From JAKFEE01 sp036675815 (GTDB taxonomy: Bacteria; Pseudomonadota; Alphaproteobacteria; Rhodospirillales; Magnetospirillaceae): DNA of 64,000 bases. Positions within the stretch are counted from its first letter, which is position 1; the number at the start of each line of letters is the position of its first letter. The position numbers were made by a program, and so were the translations under genes. This document shows positions 43,700 to 52,190 of this stretch, piece after piece. The stretch is from positions 1 to 64,000 of the forward strand of contig JAKFEE010000038.1 in the NCBI GenBank assembly GCA_036675815.1, given 5' to 3'. The notes under the pieces were generated by a model. It was not told the DNA's origin and did no database searches. It saw only the letters and a list, made by a program, of their open reading frames with translations.

Positions 43700-45060
43700 C
43701 ACGCGGCCCTCTGGTCGGCGGGGCGGCTGCGCAGCTCGGTCACCAGCGTCGCCATCCCCTCGGTGCGCATGCGGATGTCCATGCCGCCGGTGCCGAGGTC
43801 GACGCGCTCGACCAGCAACTGGACGATGCGGGCCTGCTCGGCGGGGAACAGCTCGTCCCACAGCGGATCGAGGCCCTGCAGGCTGTCCAGCACCTCGCGC
43901 TCGGGGATCGGCTCGCCGTGGCCGCGGGCGGCGCGCCACGTGCTCAGCACCAGTTCCCGCGTGCGCAGCAGGCCGCGCACCTGATCGATCACCGCCGCCT
44001 CGATCTCGCCGGCGGGGACGCTGCCGATCGGGCAGGCGCCGGCGCCGCGCTTGATGGCGTCGGTCGAGCGGTAGTAGCGGTACAGCTTGCCGCCGCGGCG
44101 GGTGTGGCAGGGCGTCATCGCGCAGCCGGTGGGACCGAAGATCAGGCCGCGCAGCAGCGCCGGCGTCTGGCGGCGGGTGCGGTTCGCCCGCACATGCGGC
44201 GCCGTGCCCGCCATCATGCCGTGCACGCGGGCCCACAGCATCTTGTCGATGATGGCGGCGTGCTCGCCGGGATAGGACTGGCCCTTGTGCACCGCCTCGC
44301 CGAGATAGACGCGGTTGCGCAGCAGCTTGTAGAGCAGCCCGGTGTCGAAGGCGTGGCCGTGGCGCGCCTTGCCGTCGCGGGTGGTCCAGGACTTGGTGCG
44401 GTGGCCGGCGGCGTTCAGTTCCTTGACCAGCAGGGTGGCCGAGCCGACCTGCAGGAAGCGCTCGAAGATGTGGCGGATCAGCCGGGCCTCGGCCTCGTTG
44501 ACCACCAGCTTGCGGTCCTTGACGTCGTAGCCGAGCGGCGGGCAACCGCCCATCCACAGCCCGCGCTTGCGCGAGGCGGCGAACTTGTCGCGGATGCGCT
44601 CGCCGATCAGCTCGCGCTCGAACTGGGCGAAGCTCAGCAGGATGTTGAGCGTCAGCCGGCCCATCGAGGTCGTGGTGTTGAACGACTGGGTGATGCTGAC
44701 GAAGGTGACGCCGTGGCGGTCGAACACCTCGACCAGCTTGGCGAAATCCATCAGCGCGCGCGACAGGCGGTCGATCTTGTAGACCACCACCACGTCGACC
44801 CGCCCGGCCTCGATGTCGCGCAGCAGGCGCTGCAGCGCGGGACGCTCCAGGGTGCCGCCGGAGAAGCCGCCGTCGTCGTAGCGGTCGGGCACCAGCAGCC
44901 AGCCCTCCTGACGCTGGCTGGCGACATAGGCCTCGCCGGCCTCGCGCTGGGCGTCGAGGCTGTTGAACTCCATGTCGAGCCCTTCCTCGCTCGACTTCCG
45001 GGTGTAGACGGCGCAGCGCACCTTGCGCACCGCCGCCGGGTGTGTCGGCTGCTTCGTCAT
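43699..45060 (-). CDS. large serine recombinase / integrase
   Basis: 453 residues. Resolvase-type catalytic domain with the nucleophilic serine in CAVYTRKSSEEGLDMEFNSL, then DDGGFSGGTLERPALQRLL, VVVVYKIDRLSRALMDFAKL and NILLSFAQFERELIGERIRD. The recombinase domain (GGCPPLGYDVKDRKLVVNEAEA) and a zinc-ribbon-like part with CAMTPCHTRRGGKLYRYYRS and CPIGS follow. It is shorter than the 500-600-residue phiC31 type but complete in its motifs. It marks the left side of the prophage-like element; the attachment site is probably within the 43251-43300 stretch or just beyond. Confidence 0.93.
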   Translation of the reverse strand: MTKQPTHPAAVRKVRCAVYTRKSSEEGLDMEFNSLDAQREAGEAYVASQRQEGWLLVPDRYDDGGFSGGTLERPALQRLLRDIEAGRVDVVVVYKIDRLSRALMDFAKLVEVFDRHGVTFVSITQSFNTTTSMGRLTLNILLSFAQFERELIGERIRDKFAASRKRGLWMGGCPPLGYDVKDRKLVVNEAEARLIRHIFERFLQVGSATLLVKELNAAGHRTKSWTTRDGKARHGHAFDTGLLYKLLRNRVYLGEAVHKGQSYPGEHAAIIDKMLWARVHGMMAGTAPHVRANRTRRQTPALLRGLIFGPTGCAMTPCHTRRGGKLYRYYRSTDAIKRGAGACPIGSVPAGEIEAAVIDQVRGLLRTRELVLSTWRAARGHGEPIPEREVLDSLQGLDPLWDELFPAEQARIVQLLVERVDLGTGGMDIRMRTEGMATLVTELRSRPADQRAA

Positions 45061-45503
45061 TTCCGCACCTTCACGTTCTTGAGGCCGAAGAAGATCCAGC
45101 CGTTCCAGCGAGTGCCGGTGATGGCGCGGGCGATCGCCGACAGCGACTTGTAGGGCCGGCCCTGGTACTCATAGCCGGAATCCCGCACCACGACGCAGTG
45201 CTCGACGCCCTGCCATTCGCGGAGCAGCCGGGTTCCAGCGATCGGCCGGTCGTCGTGGCGGATGCGGCGCATCACCGGGTTGCGACCGTCGACCTCGTCG
45301 GCCAGGGCATCGAGCCGCTCGATGGTCTCGGGCCTGAGCCCGCCATAGGCGAGCTCCTGGATGCGGTAGGCCAGGCGGCTCTCCAGGAATCGGCGGTTGT
45401 ACGGCGGCGGCTCCGAATCAAATAGCTCGCGCCACATCGTCTTCAGCTGCGGCGTCGGCGTCTCCTTCAGCGCCGCCACCCTGGTCAGCACGGTGTCGGT
45501 CAT
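45057..45503 (-). CDS. DUF2924 protein
   Basis: 148 residues. The pattern RVAALKETPTPQLKTMWRELF, PPYNRRFLESRLAYRIQELAYGGL and GTRLLREWQGVEHCVVVRDSGYEYQGRPYKSLSAIARAITGTRWNG is the DUF2924 family, which sits upstream of large serine recombinases in prophages and plasmids of alphaproteobacteria. Function is unknown; the last segment resembles small DNA-associated domains. Start and stop overlap the neighbours by four bases, forming one leftward operon with the recombinase. Confidence 0.92.
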   Translation of the reverse strand: MTDTVLTRVAALKETPTPQLKTMWRELFDSEPPPYNRRFLESRLAYRIQELAYGGLRPETIERLDALADEVDGRNPVMRRIRHDDRPIAGTRLLREWQGVEHCVVVRDSGYEYQGRPYKSLSAIARAITGTRWNGWIFFGLKNVKVRK

Positions 45504-45709
45504 CTCCCTCTCTCCAGGCGGGTCTCGTCCCGGTCATGACCGCTCTGGTCGGGGGAGAGTGCGAGCGGACTTTCTCCACGATCGGCAGATAAAGCTCTGG
45601 ACTTGCGCGCGCGCAGCCGGATCAGCCCGGCGGCGAGGAGCTGGCCGACCTCGTTGAGGCGTTCGGCGGCGGACATCTTCTCCGGCGATAGCGGGTTGGC
45701 AGGTCGCAT
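45500..45709 (-). CDS. small hypothetical protein of the recombinase operon
   Basis: 69 residues from the ATG at 45709 (others at 45742 and 45676). The core MSAAERLNEVGQLLAAGLIRLRARKS followed by a polar tail ending near LSPDQSGHDRDET is a small protein often found ahead of DUF2924 genes in this kind of element. It may be a DNA-binding or scaffolding peptide; nothing in it identifies a function. Four-base overlap with the DUF2924 gene. Confidence 0.65.
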   Translation of the reverse strand: MRPANPLSPEKMSAAERLNEVGQLLAAGLIRLRARKSRALSADRGESPLALSPDQSGHDRDETRLERGR

Positions 45710-45853
45710 TCGAGCACCGTTGCATGGAGTCGTTCCAAGCAACTACTCCGACTTGCTTTGATCCGTCTCACTGCGCGTTTTCGAATCGACTCCGGCACGA
45801 TTCCGGGTTAGGAACATTACTCGAACATCATTCCCGGTTCTGGAGACCTCGCG

Positions 45854-47095
45854 ATGGGTAAGGACCTGAAGAAGTTCGTTAATCCGCGTTTCATGAAGAC
45901 GATCGATCTGGCCCTCCTGCGCCGGCTGTTCGAGCGGCAACGCCCGGACCAGCGCGGCATCGATATGGCCGTGTTCGACGGCGAGGACGCAGAGGCCCGC
46001 GATGCCCTGCTCGATTTCTTCAGCGGGCCCGAGACGACAATTCCGCCAGGGCTCGTCGCCGACCTGCACCGCATCGCCGAACTGGGGAACGAGAACGGCA
46101 TGCGCATCCTCCTGGAACAGGCGGATCGCCGCGGTATCGTTCTGCTGCCGCCGGTCGATGATGAAGGGCAGCCGGTTCGCATCGATCCGAAGCACCTCGC
46201 CCTGCTCGCATTCCTGGGTCACGAGGACGTGTTCAACGCCGCATCCGATCTCCTGGTCCTGGAGCTACGGTTGACCCTGACCGAGTTCGCCGGCGCCGAT
46301 GAAGGTGTCGAACCTCGGCTGACGGAGGCGGCACGGCGTGAATTCGAGCAGGCGGCCCGCGAGCTGTTCACCCGCGACCTGCAGGGTGGTTATTGCCGCT
46401 TGGCCTGGTACGAGGACGACGACGAGATCAATCTCGTCGTCACCCACGGGACGCCGATCACCGTCATCACGGCGATCGAGGCGGACCAGGAACGGGTGAT
46501 CAGTTTCCAGGCCGCCGGACACGCTGTTCTCACCTATTCACCGCTTACTGGCCGTTTGAAGGTCGGGGGGATTGCGGAGGCCCGGCGCCGCGACTTCGCG
46601 GAAATCTTCGCCAGCACCATGCTCGGGCAGCCGGACTTCTTCGCCGGCGCCGACAGCCAGAACCTGTACACGCTGGAGCCGATCGAGCGGCAGGGGTTCG
46701 AATTCGTCGTCGACCGCGCCTTCGACCCCGACATCGAACGGGCGCAGATCGTGGAGGTGCAGGTGGACCGCATCAGCACGGACGACGAGGGCAGCGTCCG
46801 GGTCCACTGGTCGATGGTGGCCCGCGACAACCGCGACAGCGCCCTCGCCCGTTTGGCCGAGACGACCCGCGGGATCGTATTCGGCCCCGACAGCTTCCGC
46901 ATCGGCCACATCGTGCTCCGGCTGCAGTTCCGTGTGCCCAACGGGCGCCCGGCCAAGGTTACGATCAAGATCAAGCCGCCGAGCACGGCGTCCTTCAAGC
47001 GCCACCGGTTCGAGTCCCGCATCATGGATCTGCTGCGCCGAAATGGTTTCTGTCACGACCGAGAGCCTGCCGAAGCTTCTGTTGCGGCTCAGTGA
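45854..47095 (+). CDS. unrecognised protein, 413 residues
   Basis: No family recognised. It is acidic, mixed alpha/beta, with no signal peptide or membrane segment. N-terminal helices (LALLRRLFERQRPDQRGIDM) are followed by a segment LAWYEDDDEINLVVTHGTPITVITAIEADQER and later long beta-rich stretches (IVEVQVDRISTDDEGSVRVHW, HIVLRLQFRVPNGRPAKVTI). It is divergent from the recombinase operon across 144 bases and overlaps the next gene by 53 bases in a different frame, so the two form a conserved-looking pair. Role in the element is unknown. Confidence 0.75.
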   Translation: MGKDLKKFVNPRFMKTIDLALLRRLFERQRPDQRGIDMAVFDGEDAEARDALLDFFSGPETTIPPGLVADLHRIAELGNENGMRILLEQADRRGIVLLPPVDDEGQPVRIDPKHLALLAFLGHEDVFNAASDLLVLELRLTLTEFAGADEGVEPRLTEAARREFEQAARELFTRDLQGGYCRLAWYEDDDEINLVVTHGTPITVITAIEADQERVISFQAAGHAVLTYSPLTGRLKVGGIAEARRRDFAEIFASTMLGQPDFFAGADSQNLYTLEPIERQGFEFVVDRAFDPDIERAQIVEVQVDRISTDDEGSVRVHWSMVARDNRDSALARLAETTRGIVFGPDSFRIGHIVLRLQFRVPNGRPAKVTIKIKPPSTASFKRHRFESRIMDLLRRNGFCHDREPAEASVAAQ

Positions 47096-48002
47096 GGCCA
47101 GCCCGCCGGTCATCCTGTGGGGCCGGCAGGCGCGGCAGCATTTCGGACGGGACTTCGAACGCCTCCTTGGCCAGCGGCTGCTCGTCGAGCAGGAGCCGGC
47201 CAGGGAGTGGTCCGTCTGCGCGACCTGCGACTGCGATGCGGATGCCCGGCCGGTCGAGTATCTTGATGGCAGGCCGGTGGCGGTCTGTCCGGTAGACCGG
47301 CGGGCAGATACGGTTCTCGATCCGGCTGATCTCCGGACCTTCGAGGTGAACGTTGGCGTGCTGGTGCAGGCCATAGCCGCCACGACCGGCATGCCGGCAC
47401 CGACCGAGGTACTCCCCGGCGTCTGGCACATGGGCCTCTCGTCGGAGCGCGCCGTCTTCCTGATCCCCTCCCTGGCAGCCGCGCAGCAGCCGGCGTTGCT
47501 CACCGCGCTGCGAAACAGGGCACGGAACGCCGAGATCACCGTGCTGACGGCCACCCTGCCGACGTCCGAGGCACACCGGCTCGAAGATGCCGGCGTGCTG
47601 CAGTTCTCCATACGCGAATTGATCGGCAGCGATGATCTGAAGCCATTTGCAATCGACCTCAATAGGCTGGTACCGGCTTGCCGGCTTGCGCCGCGCCTGG
47701 TCATCAGCGAATCGCTGGGGACGACCATCCTCGACGGCAGGGACATTCTTCTCCCCGGCCAGCCGCACCGGCTTCTCGTGCTCCTGGCCGAGAGGGTTGT
47801 CGCCGGCCATCCCGCGGTTTCGACAAACGACATCGAGGCTCGGACCGGCCGGGTTCCCCGGGACATCGTTCGCGAGTTGCGCGACAGCCTCGCCGGCGGA
47901 CGGCCGAATAGCGGGGCCATCCGTGACCTGATACGCAACAGGCGAAACCCGCCGAGCTACTCGCTGGGCTTGTCGGCTGAGGACATCGATCTGCGGCCAT
48001 AG
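47043..48002 (+). CDS. unrecognised protein, 319 residues
   Basis: Begins inside the previous gene (ATG 47043). It has a cysteine cluster CATCDCDADARPVEYL with a further Cys in VAVCPVDRRADTVLD (about 40-80), which could be a zinc site. The central part LGVPCP-free alpha/beta region (ERAVFLIPSLAAAQQPALLTALRNRA) and the C-terminal VSTNDIEARTGRVPRDIVRELRDSL reads like a winged-helix end. Possibly a DNA-binding regulator working with its upstream partner; inference only. Confidence 0.72.
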   Translation: MVSVTTESLPKLLLRLSEASPPVILWGRQARQHFGRDFERLLGQRLLVEQEPAREWSVCATCDCDADARPVEYLDGRPVAVCPVDRRADTVLDPADLRTFEVNVGVLVQAIAATTGMPAPTEVLPGVWHMGLSSERAVFLIPSLAAAQQPALLTALRNRARNAEITVLTATLPTSEAHRLEDAGVLQFSIRELIGSDDLKPFAIDLNRLVPACRLAPRLVISESLGTTILDGRDILLPGQPHRLLVLLAERVVAGHPAVSTNDIEARTGRVPRDIVRELRDSLAGGRPNSGAIRDLIRNRRNPPSYSLGLSAEDIDLRP

Positions 48003-48113
48003 CCGCTCTCCGCCCACACTCGCCCACCACTTTCCCACCCCATCCCCACCAAGCCGGTGTTCCGGTCGGGCAGCCTTGGGTCATCGCAATTCGATGACCG
48101 AGGGTCCCCACCG

Positions 48114-48677
48114 ATGCCCCCTTCGATTTCTCCCGCCGACCTCCAGTTCCTGCTCCGCGAGGCCGACGCCGCGGCTCGCAGACTGCGCCGCAAGCTCCGG
48201 CTGTCCCACGACGATGTCGAGGACCTCCGCCAGGAACTGCTGCTCGACCTGATCGTCCGCTTCCGCTCGTTCGACCCGGCGCGCGGCTCGCTGGGCGCGT
48301 TCGTCGGCACCGTTATGCGGCACCAGGCCGGCCGCATCGCCGCTCGCGTCAACCGCGAACGCCTCCTGTACGGCATCTCGCTCGATGAGGCGATCCCCGG
48401 CGGAGAGGGCATCTGCCGCGGCGATCTCGTCGCCGAGGACGAGGGGCTTGCAGCGCTCCATGGTCAGCCGACCGACAGCTTCGCCGCCACCGAGCACCGC
48501 CTCGATGTCGAGCGCGGCGTCGGCATCTTGCGCGACGGCGACGGCGAACTCTGCGCCGCCCTGTCGCACAGCACCGTCGATGAACTGGCAGCCGTGCGCG
48601 GTGCCCGCAGCACCTTGTACCGCCGGGTGAAGGAGATCCGGCTGGCGCTGACCGCTGCCGGCCTGCGCGCGGCGTGA
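48114..48677 (+). CDS. phage/prophage sigma-70-like factor
   Basis: 187 residues from the ATG at 48114. The N-terminal part ADAAARRLRRKLRLSHDDVEDLRQELLLDLIVRFRSFDPARGSLGAFVGTVMRHQ is sigma region 2, with the DDVEDLRQE and FDPARGS motifs. The C-terminal part (CAALSHSTVDELAAVRGARSTLYRRVKEIR) is a region-4-like HTH. It heads the rightward block of replication genes, so it probably directs transcription of them or of late genes. Confidence 0.8.
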   Translation: MPPSISPADLQFLLREADAAARRLRRKLRLSHDDVEDLRQELLLDLIVRFRSFDPARGSLGAFVGTVMRHQAGRIAARVNRERLLYGISLDEAIPGGEGICRGDLVAEDEGLAALHGQPTDSFAATEHRLDVERGVGILRDGDGELCAALSHSTVDELAAVRGARSTLYRRVKEIRLALTAAGLRAA

Positions 48678-48711
48678 GACGGATTGCTGGCGCGGCGAGT
48701 AGGAGCCTGAC

Positions 48712-49029
48712 ATGACCACCCATCACCTCACCACTCCCGACGAAACCGCCCTCTGCGCCTGGCTCGGCCAGGCCGCGCCGGGCGACATCATCGAGTATCA
48801 CCGCGGCTTCCTGGCCATCGACGCCGTGCCGCAGAGCGCCCGCCTGCCGGAGCGGCAGCGCCAGGAACTGGTGCGTGTCGCCCGACGGGCCATCTGGGCC
48901 GCCGACAACGGCTTCGCCCATCCGGTCCAGCGCCGGCACGGCACCGACGACTACAGCTACTTCCTGATCGCTCGGCCGCGGCCGCGGGGCCGCTGCGTTG
49001 CGCTGGAAACCCTGACCACCGCCGCCTGA
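48712..49029 (+). CDS. small hypothetical phage protein, 105 residues
   Basis: No family named with certainty. It opens with LCAWLGQAAPGDIIEYHRGFLAID and includes a helix ERQRQELVRVARRAIWAADNGFAH, then a basic strand (DDYSYFLIARPRPRGRC). This layout is common for small proteins in alphaproteobacterial prophages just after the sigma-like gene. No catalytic residues are visible. Confidence 0.7.
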   Translation: MTTHHLTTPDETALCAWLGQAAPGDIIEYHRGFLAIDAVPQSARLPERQRQELVRVARRAIWAADNGFAHPVQRRHGTDDYSYFLIARPRPRGRCVALETLTTAA

Positions 49030-49053
49030 CCCAGATCCGAGGAAGCACTCGCC

Positions 49054-49320
49054 ATGTCCGACCCGATCGCCACCCTGCGCAAGCGCCACTACGCCCTCGA
49101 AACCCTGCCCGCGACCATCCGCCTCACCGGCGCCGACATCCCGGTCGAGGACGCCACCCTGGACGACATCGCCTTCGCCCTGCTGGAGGTCGAGGCCGAG
49201 TTCAACGCCGTCGCCGATCGCCAGCATGCCCTGCGCAAGCTCTACGCGCTGGCCCGCCAGGCCGGCGGCCGCGGCGCCGACCGCGCCGCCGACGCCATCG
49301 CGGCCAAGGGGAACGCGTGA
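49054..49320 (+). CDS. small hypothetical phage protein, 88 residues
   Basis: 88 residues, mostly helical (TLDDIAFALLEVEAEFNAVADRQHALRKLYALARQAGGRGADRAAD), with GAGGAAG upstream of the ATG. It has no recognised domain. The stop overlaps the start of the Sak4-like ATPase gene, so it belongs to the same early operon. Confidence 0.68.
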   Translation: MSDPIATLRKRHYALETLPATIRLTGADIPVEDATLDDIAFALLEVEAEFNAVADRQHALRKLYALARQAGGRGADRAADAIAAKGNA

Positions 49321-50144
49321 TGGCGCTGCGCATCGTCACCGCCGACCAGCGGCTCGCCGAAGCCCAGGGCAAGACCACCGTCGCGGTGTTCGGGCCCAGC
49401 GGCGCCGGCAAGACCAGCCAGCTGCGCACCCTGCCGCCCCAGGAGACGCTGTGCGTCGACCTCGAGGCGGGCATGAAGTCGGTGCAGGGCTGGCCCGGCG
49501 ACAGCATCGCCATCCGCACCTTCCCCGACGCCCTCGACATCGCCTGCCTCATTGGCGGCGTCGATCCGTCGGTGGCGGCGGACGGCTTCTTCTCCGAGGC
49601 GCACCACCAGCACCTGGTGGCCACCTATCCCGACCTCGCCCGCAGCATCGCGACGAAGCGCATCATCTTCGTCGACAGCATCACCGACCTGACCCGCCAG
49701 GCGATGGCCTGGGCCAAGACGCGGCCCGAGGCCTTCAGCGACAAGACCGGAAAGCCCGATACGCGCGGTGCCTACGGCCTGCTCGCCCGCGAGGTGATCG
49801 CCCTGCTCAAGCACCTGCAGCACGCGCCGGGCAAGACGGTGATCTTCGTCGGGATCCTGGAGAAGGTCACCGACGACTTCAACCGCGTCACCTGGCAGCC
49901 GCAGATGGAAGGCGGCAAAGCGGCCCGCGAGCTGCCGGGCATCGTCGACCAGGTGCTGACGCTGTCGCTGTTTGACCGCGAAGGCGACGCGTGGCGCCAC
50001 GCTCCCGAGACCGGCGCCGAGCGCCGCTTCGTCTGCCGCGCCGGCAATGCCTTCGGCCTGCCGGCCAAGGACCGCTCGGGCCGCCTCGACGTCACCGAGC
50101 CGCCGGACCTCGGCGCCCTGCTCACCAAGATCAACAGCCTCTGA
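49320..50144 (+). CDS. Sak4-like phage recombination ATPase
   Basis: 274 residues with a RecA-fold AAA core: Walker A VFGPSGAGKTSQLRTLPP (about 20-37), CVDLEAGMKSVQGW, Walker B RIIFVDSITDLTRQAM, and the C-terminal sensor KTVIFVGILEKVTDDFNR. These fit the phage nucleotide-binding / Sak4 group of single-strand annealing proteins. The next gene resembles its usual ssDNA-binding partner and a nuclease follows, so a homologous recombination module is likely. A GTG at 49317 is an alternative start. Confidence 0.82.
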   Translation: MALRIVTADQRLAEAQGKTTVAVFGPSGAGKTSQLRTLPPQETLCVDLEAGMKSVQGWPGDSIAIRTFPDALDIACLIGGVDPSVAADGFFSEAHHQHLVATYPDLARSIATKRIIFVDSITDLTRQAMAWAKTRPEAFSDKTGKPDTRGAYGLLAREVIALLKHLQHAPGKTVIFVGILEKVTDDFNRVTWQPQMEGGKAARELPGIVDQVLTLSLFDREGDAWRHAPETGAERRFVCRAGNAFGLPAKDRSGRLDVTEPPDLGALLTKINSL

Positions 50145-50156
50145 CGGAGCCTGCCC

Positions 50157-50822
50157 ATGTACGACCTCAATGATGCCGAGCCGCTGCGCAGCAGCGAGAT
50201 CATTCCCGACGGCACCTTCGCCAAGGTGGCCATGACCATACGCCCCGGCGGCGTCGACGGCCCCTTCGAAATTGATCGCGGCCTGCTCAAGCCCTCGGCG
50301 GCCGCCGGCAGCGACGTGTTGTCGCTGGACTGCGAGTTCACCGTCACCGAGGGCCCGCATGCGCGGCGCAAGTTCTGGCACAGCTTCACGGTGGCCGGCG
50401 GCAAGGTCGACGAGAAGGGCGCCTCGGTGGGCTGGAACATCTCGAAACGGATCTTCCGCGGCATGATCGACAGTGCGCTGGGCCTCGACCCCGCCGACAT
50501 GAGCGAGGCGGCCAAGGCCAGGCGCCAGCTGCGCGGCCTCGCCGATCTCGGCGGCATCACCTTCGTCGCCAAGATCATGGTCGAGCCGAGCGAGCAGTAC
50601 GGCGACAAGAACAAGCTCGACCGCCCGGTGCTGCCCAACGAGAAGGAATGGCCGCTGGTGATGGACGGCAAGGAGGTGCCGCCCAGCCCGAGCCAGCGCA
50701 AGAAGGCCGACCGCCCGGCCCAGGCTCCCGCCGCCGGACAGCCCGCTTGGCAGCAGCCGGCGCACGCGCCCGCCGCTGCCGCCCCGGCGCAGCCCGCCGG
50801 CCCCGCCTGGCTGAACGGCTGA
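50157..50822 (+). CDS. probable ssDNA-binding-like partner of the Sak4 ATPase
   Basis: 221 residues. The first 165 are beta-rich (DGTFAKVAMTIRPGGVDGPFEID, SLDCEFTVTEGPHARRKFWHSFTVAGG, FVAKIMVEPSEQYGDKNKL), followed by a flexible Pro/Ala/Gln tail of about 45 residues. Such a core plus tail, placed right after a Sak4-like gene, is the form of phage DUF669-type ssDNA-binding proteins. The family name is an inference from position and shape. It overlaps the next gene by one base. Confidence 0.6.
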   Translation: MYDLNDAEPLRSSEIIPDGTFAKVAMTIRPGGVDGPFEIDRGLLKPSAAAGSDVLSLDCEFTVTEGPHARRKFWHSFTVAGGKVDEKGASVGWNISKRIFRGMIDSALGLDPADMSEAAKARRQLRGLADLGGITFVAKIMVEPSEQYGDKNKLDRPVLPNEKEWPLVMDGKEVPPSPSQRKKADRPAQAPAAGQPAWQQPAHAPAAAAPAQPAGPAWLNG

Positions 50823-51049
50823 TGACCGACGACGAGTGGCAGGCGCATGTGACGCGCGAGGCGGCGAAGGCGATCGGGACATGGCTCGAAGGAAGAGGCC
50901 GGCTGTACCAGCCCATCCGCACGCTGACCATGCCCGATCTGTCGGCCATGGCCGACAACGCCATCAGCCGCTTCGTGGTCCTGGCCTCGCAGCGGATCCG
51001 CGACTGCCCGGCCGACAGCGAGGCCCTGACCCGGCTCTTGCTGGGCTGA
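50822..51049 (+). CDS. small hypothetical phage protein, 75 residues
   Basis: 75 residues (DEWQAHVTREAAKAIGTWLEG then MPDLSAMADNAISRFVVLASQRI), helical, no cysteine cluster. It starts immediately at the stop of the preceding gene and ends overlapping the start of the next. It may be an accessory of the recombination module; no function is shown. Confidence 0.65.
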   Translation: MTDDEWQAHVTREAAKAIGTWLEGRGRLYQPIRTLTMPDLSAMADNAISRFVVLASQRIRDCPADSEALTRLLLG

Positions 51050-51417
51050 GCCTCTGCGCCGTCTGCGGCCGCGAGGCGCGGGGCTTCGGCTACGTGCACC
51101 AGCTGCGCCATGACCTGCATCCGCTCCACCGTTTCTGCTCGATGCGCTGCCTCGATGCCGGCGCCGCGATCGCGATGAGGACCAACGGCATGATCGACAA
51201 GACCGCACGGGAGGCGCAGGCCATCAGGGATGCCCGCCGCCCCTTCGCCGAGGCGCTGACCGAACTCGGCCTGATGGAGCCCTTCTTCCACCGCACCGCC
51301 GCCGACATCGACCGGCTGATCGAGGCCGCCGTCACCGGCTACGTCGAGTCCATGCAGCGCCAGGCCGGGGTCAGGGAGCGCACCGGCACCGCGTTCGACG
51401 ACCCACTGCCGTTCTGA
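51046..51417 (+). CDS. DUF6511-like small zinc-binding protein (CTG start inferred)
   Basis: 123 residues. LCAVCGREARGFGYVHQLRHD and HRFCSMRCLDAGAAIAMR supply a CxxC and a CxxxC pair, probably one zinc ribbon; the C-terminal FHRTAADIDRLIEAAVTGYVESMQ is helical. This matches the DUF6511 type found in alphaproteobacterial phages. The frame has no nearby ATG, GTG or TTG; a CTG at 51046 overlaps the previous stop as CTGA. An in-frame ATG at 50881 would overlap the previous gene across most of its length. Confidence 0.68.
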   Translation: MSLCAVCGREARGFGYVHQLRHDLHPLHRFCSMRCLDAGAAIAMRTNGMIDKTAREAQAIRDARRPFAEALTELGLMEPFFHRTAADIDRLIEAAVTGYVESMQRQAGVRERTGTAFDDPLPF

Positions 51418-51425
51418 GGCGCCCC

Positions 51426-52190
51426 ATGATCGACCTCAACCACGGCTCGGGCGCGGTCTACGGCGAGGTGGCCATCGGGGCCGTCGCCGACCGCATTAAC
51501 GTGCTGCTCGACGTGGCGCTGCTGGCCGAGCGCGACGCCCAGCCCCGGCGCACCTATCTCGGCGCCAGCCGCATCGGCGAGCCTTGCTGCCGCCGCCTCG
51601 CCTTCGAGATCACGCACACGCCGCCGGACGAGGGCCGCGGCTTCGACGGCCACGCCCTGCGCATCTTCGACGCCGGCCATGTCTTCGAGGCGCTGTCGAG
51701 CCGCTGGCTGCGCGCCGCCGGCTTCGATTTGCGCACCGAGCGCCGCGACGGCGGCCAGTTCGGCTTTGCCGCCGCCGGCGGGCGCCTGCGCGGACACATC
51801 GACGGCGTCATCGTCTCCGGCCCCGAGGTCGGCCTGCCCTGGCCGGCGCTGTGGGAGCACAAGGCGCTGAACGCCCGCTCCTGGGAGGACCTCGTCAAGC
51901 ACGGCCTGCGACGCTCGAAGCCGCTCTACTGGGCGCAGGTGCAGATCTACATGGCCCATCTGGAGGTGCCGGTCGCGCTGTTCTCGGCCCTCAACAAGAA
52001 CACCCAGGAGCTGTTCCACCAGGCCGTCGACTTCGACCCCGCCGAGGCGCAGGCGCTCTCCGACAAGGCGGTGGCGGTACTGCGCGCCGTCGATGCCGGT
52101 GAGCAGCCGCCGCGCATCGCCGCCACCGCCGACGACTGGCACTGCCGCTTCTGTGAATTCGCCCGCCGCTGCTGGGAGACCGCGCCATGA
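51426..52190 (+). CDS. PD-(D/E)XK exonuclease (Cas4/RecB-like)
   Basis: 254 residues. Catalytic core GHIDGVIVSGPEVGLPWPALWEHKALN with the D, then E-x-K at EHK, then the helix QVQIYMAHLEVP. Cysteines at GEPCCRRLAF and in the C-terminal WHCRFCEFARRCW are placed as in the Fe-S containing Cas4/RecB-type nucleases. It would act as the 5'-3' exonuclease of the recombination module with the Sak4-like annealase. It overlaps the downstream helicase start by four bases. Confidence 0.85.
   Translation: MIDLNHGSGAVYGEVAIGAVADRINVLLDVALLAERDAQPRRTYLGASRIGEPCCRRLAFEITHTPPDEGRGFDGHALRIFDAGHVFEALSSRWLRAAGFDLRTERRDGGQFGFAAAGGRLRGHIDGVIVSGPEVGLPWPALWEHKALNARSWEDLVKHGLRRSKPLYWAQVQIYMAHLEVPVALFSALNKNTQELFHQAVDFDPAEAQALSDKAVAVLRAVDAGEQPPRIAATADDWHCRFCEFARRCWETAP

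Noticed and set aside
26055..45853. Search for a second copy of the tRNA-Ser 3' end as an attachment-site repeat
   Set aside because: I saw no clear repeat of the T-arm/acceptor sequence by eye within the island or at the recombinase; it may lie outside the window.
49242..50882. A 546-codon minus-strand frame across the Sak4-like region
   Set aside because: It is antisense to well-supported early phage genes; composition is Gly/Arg/His-rich and no domain is seen.
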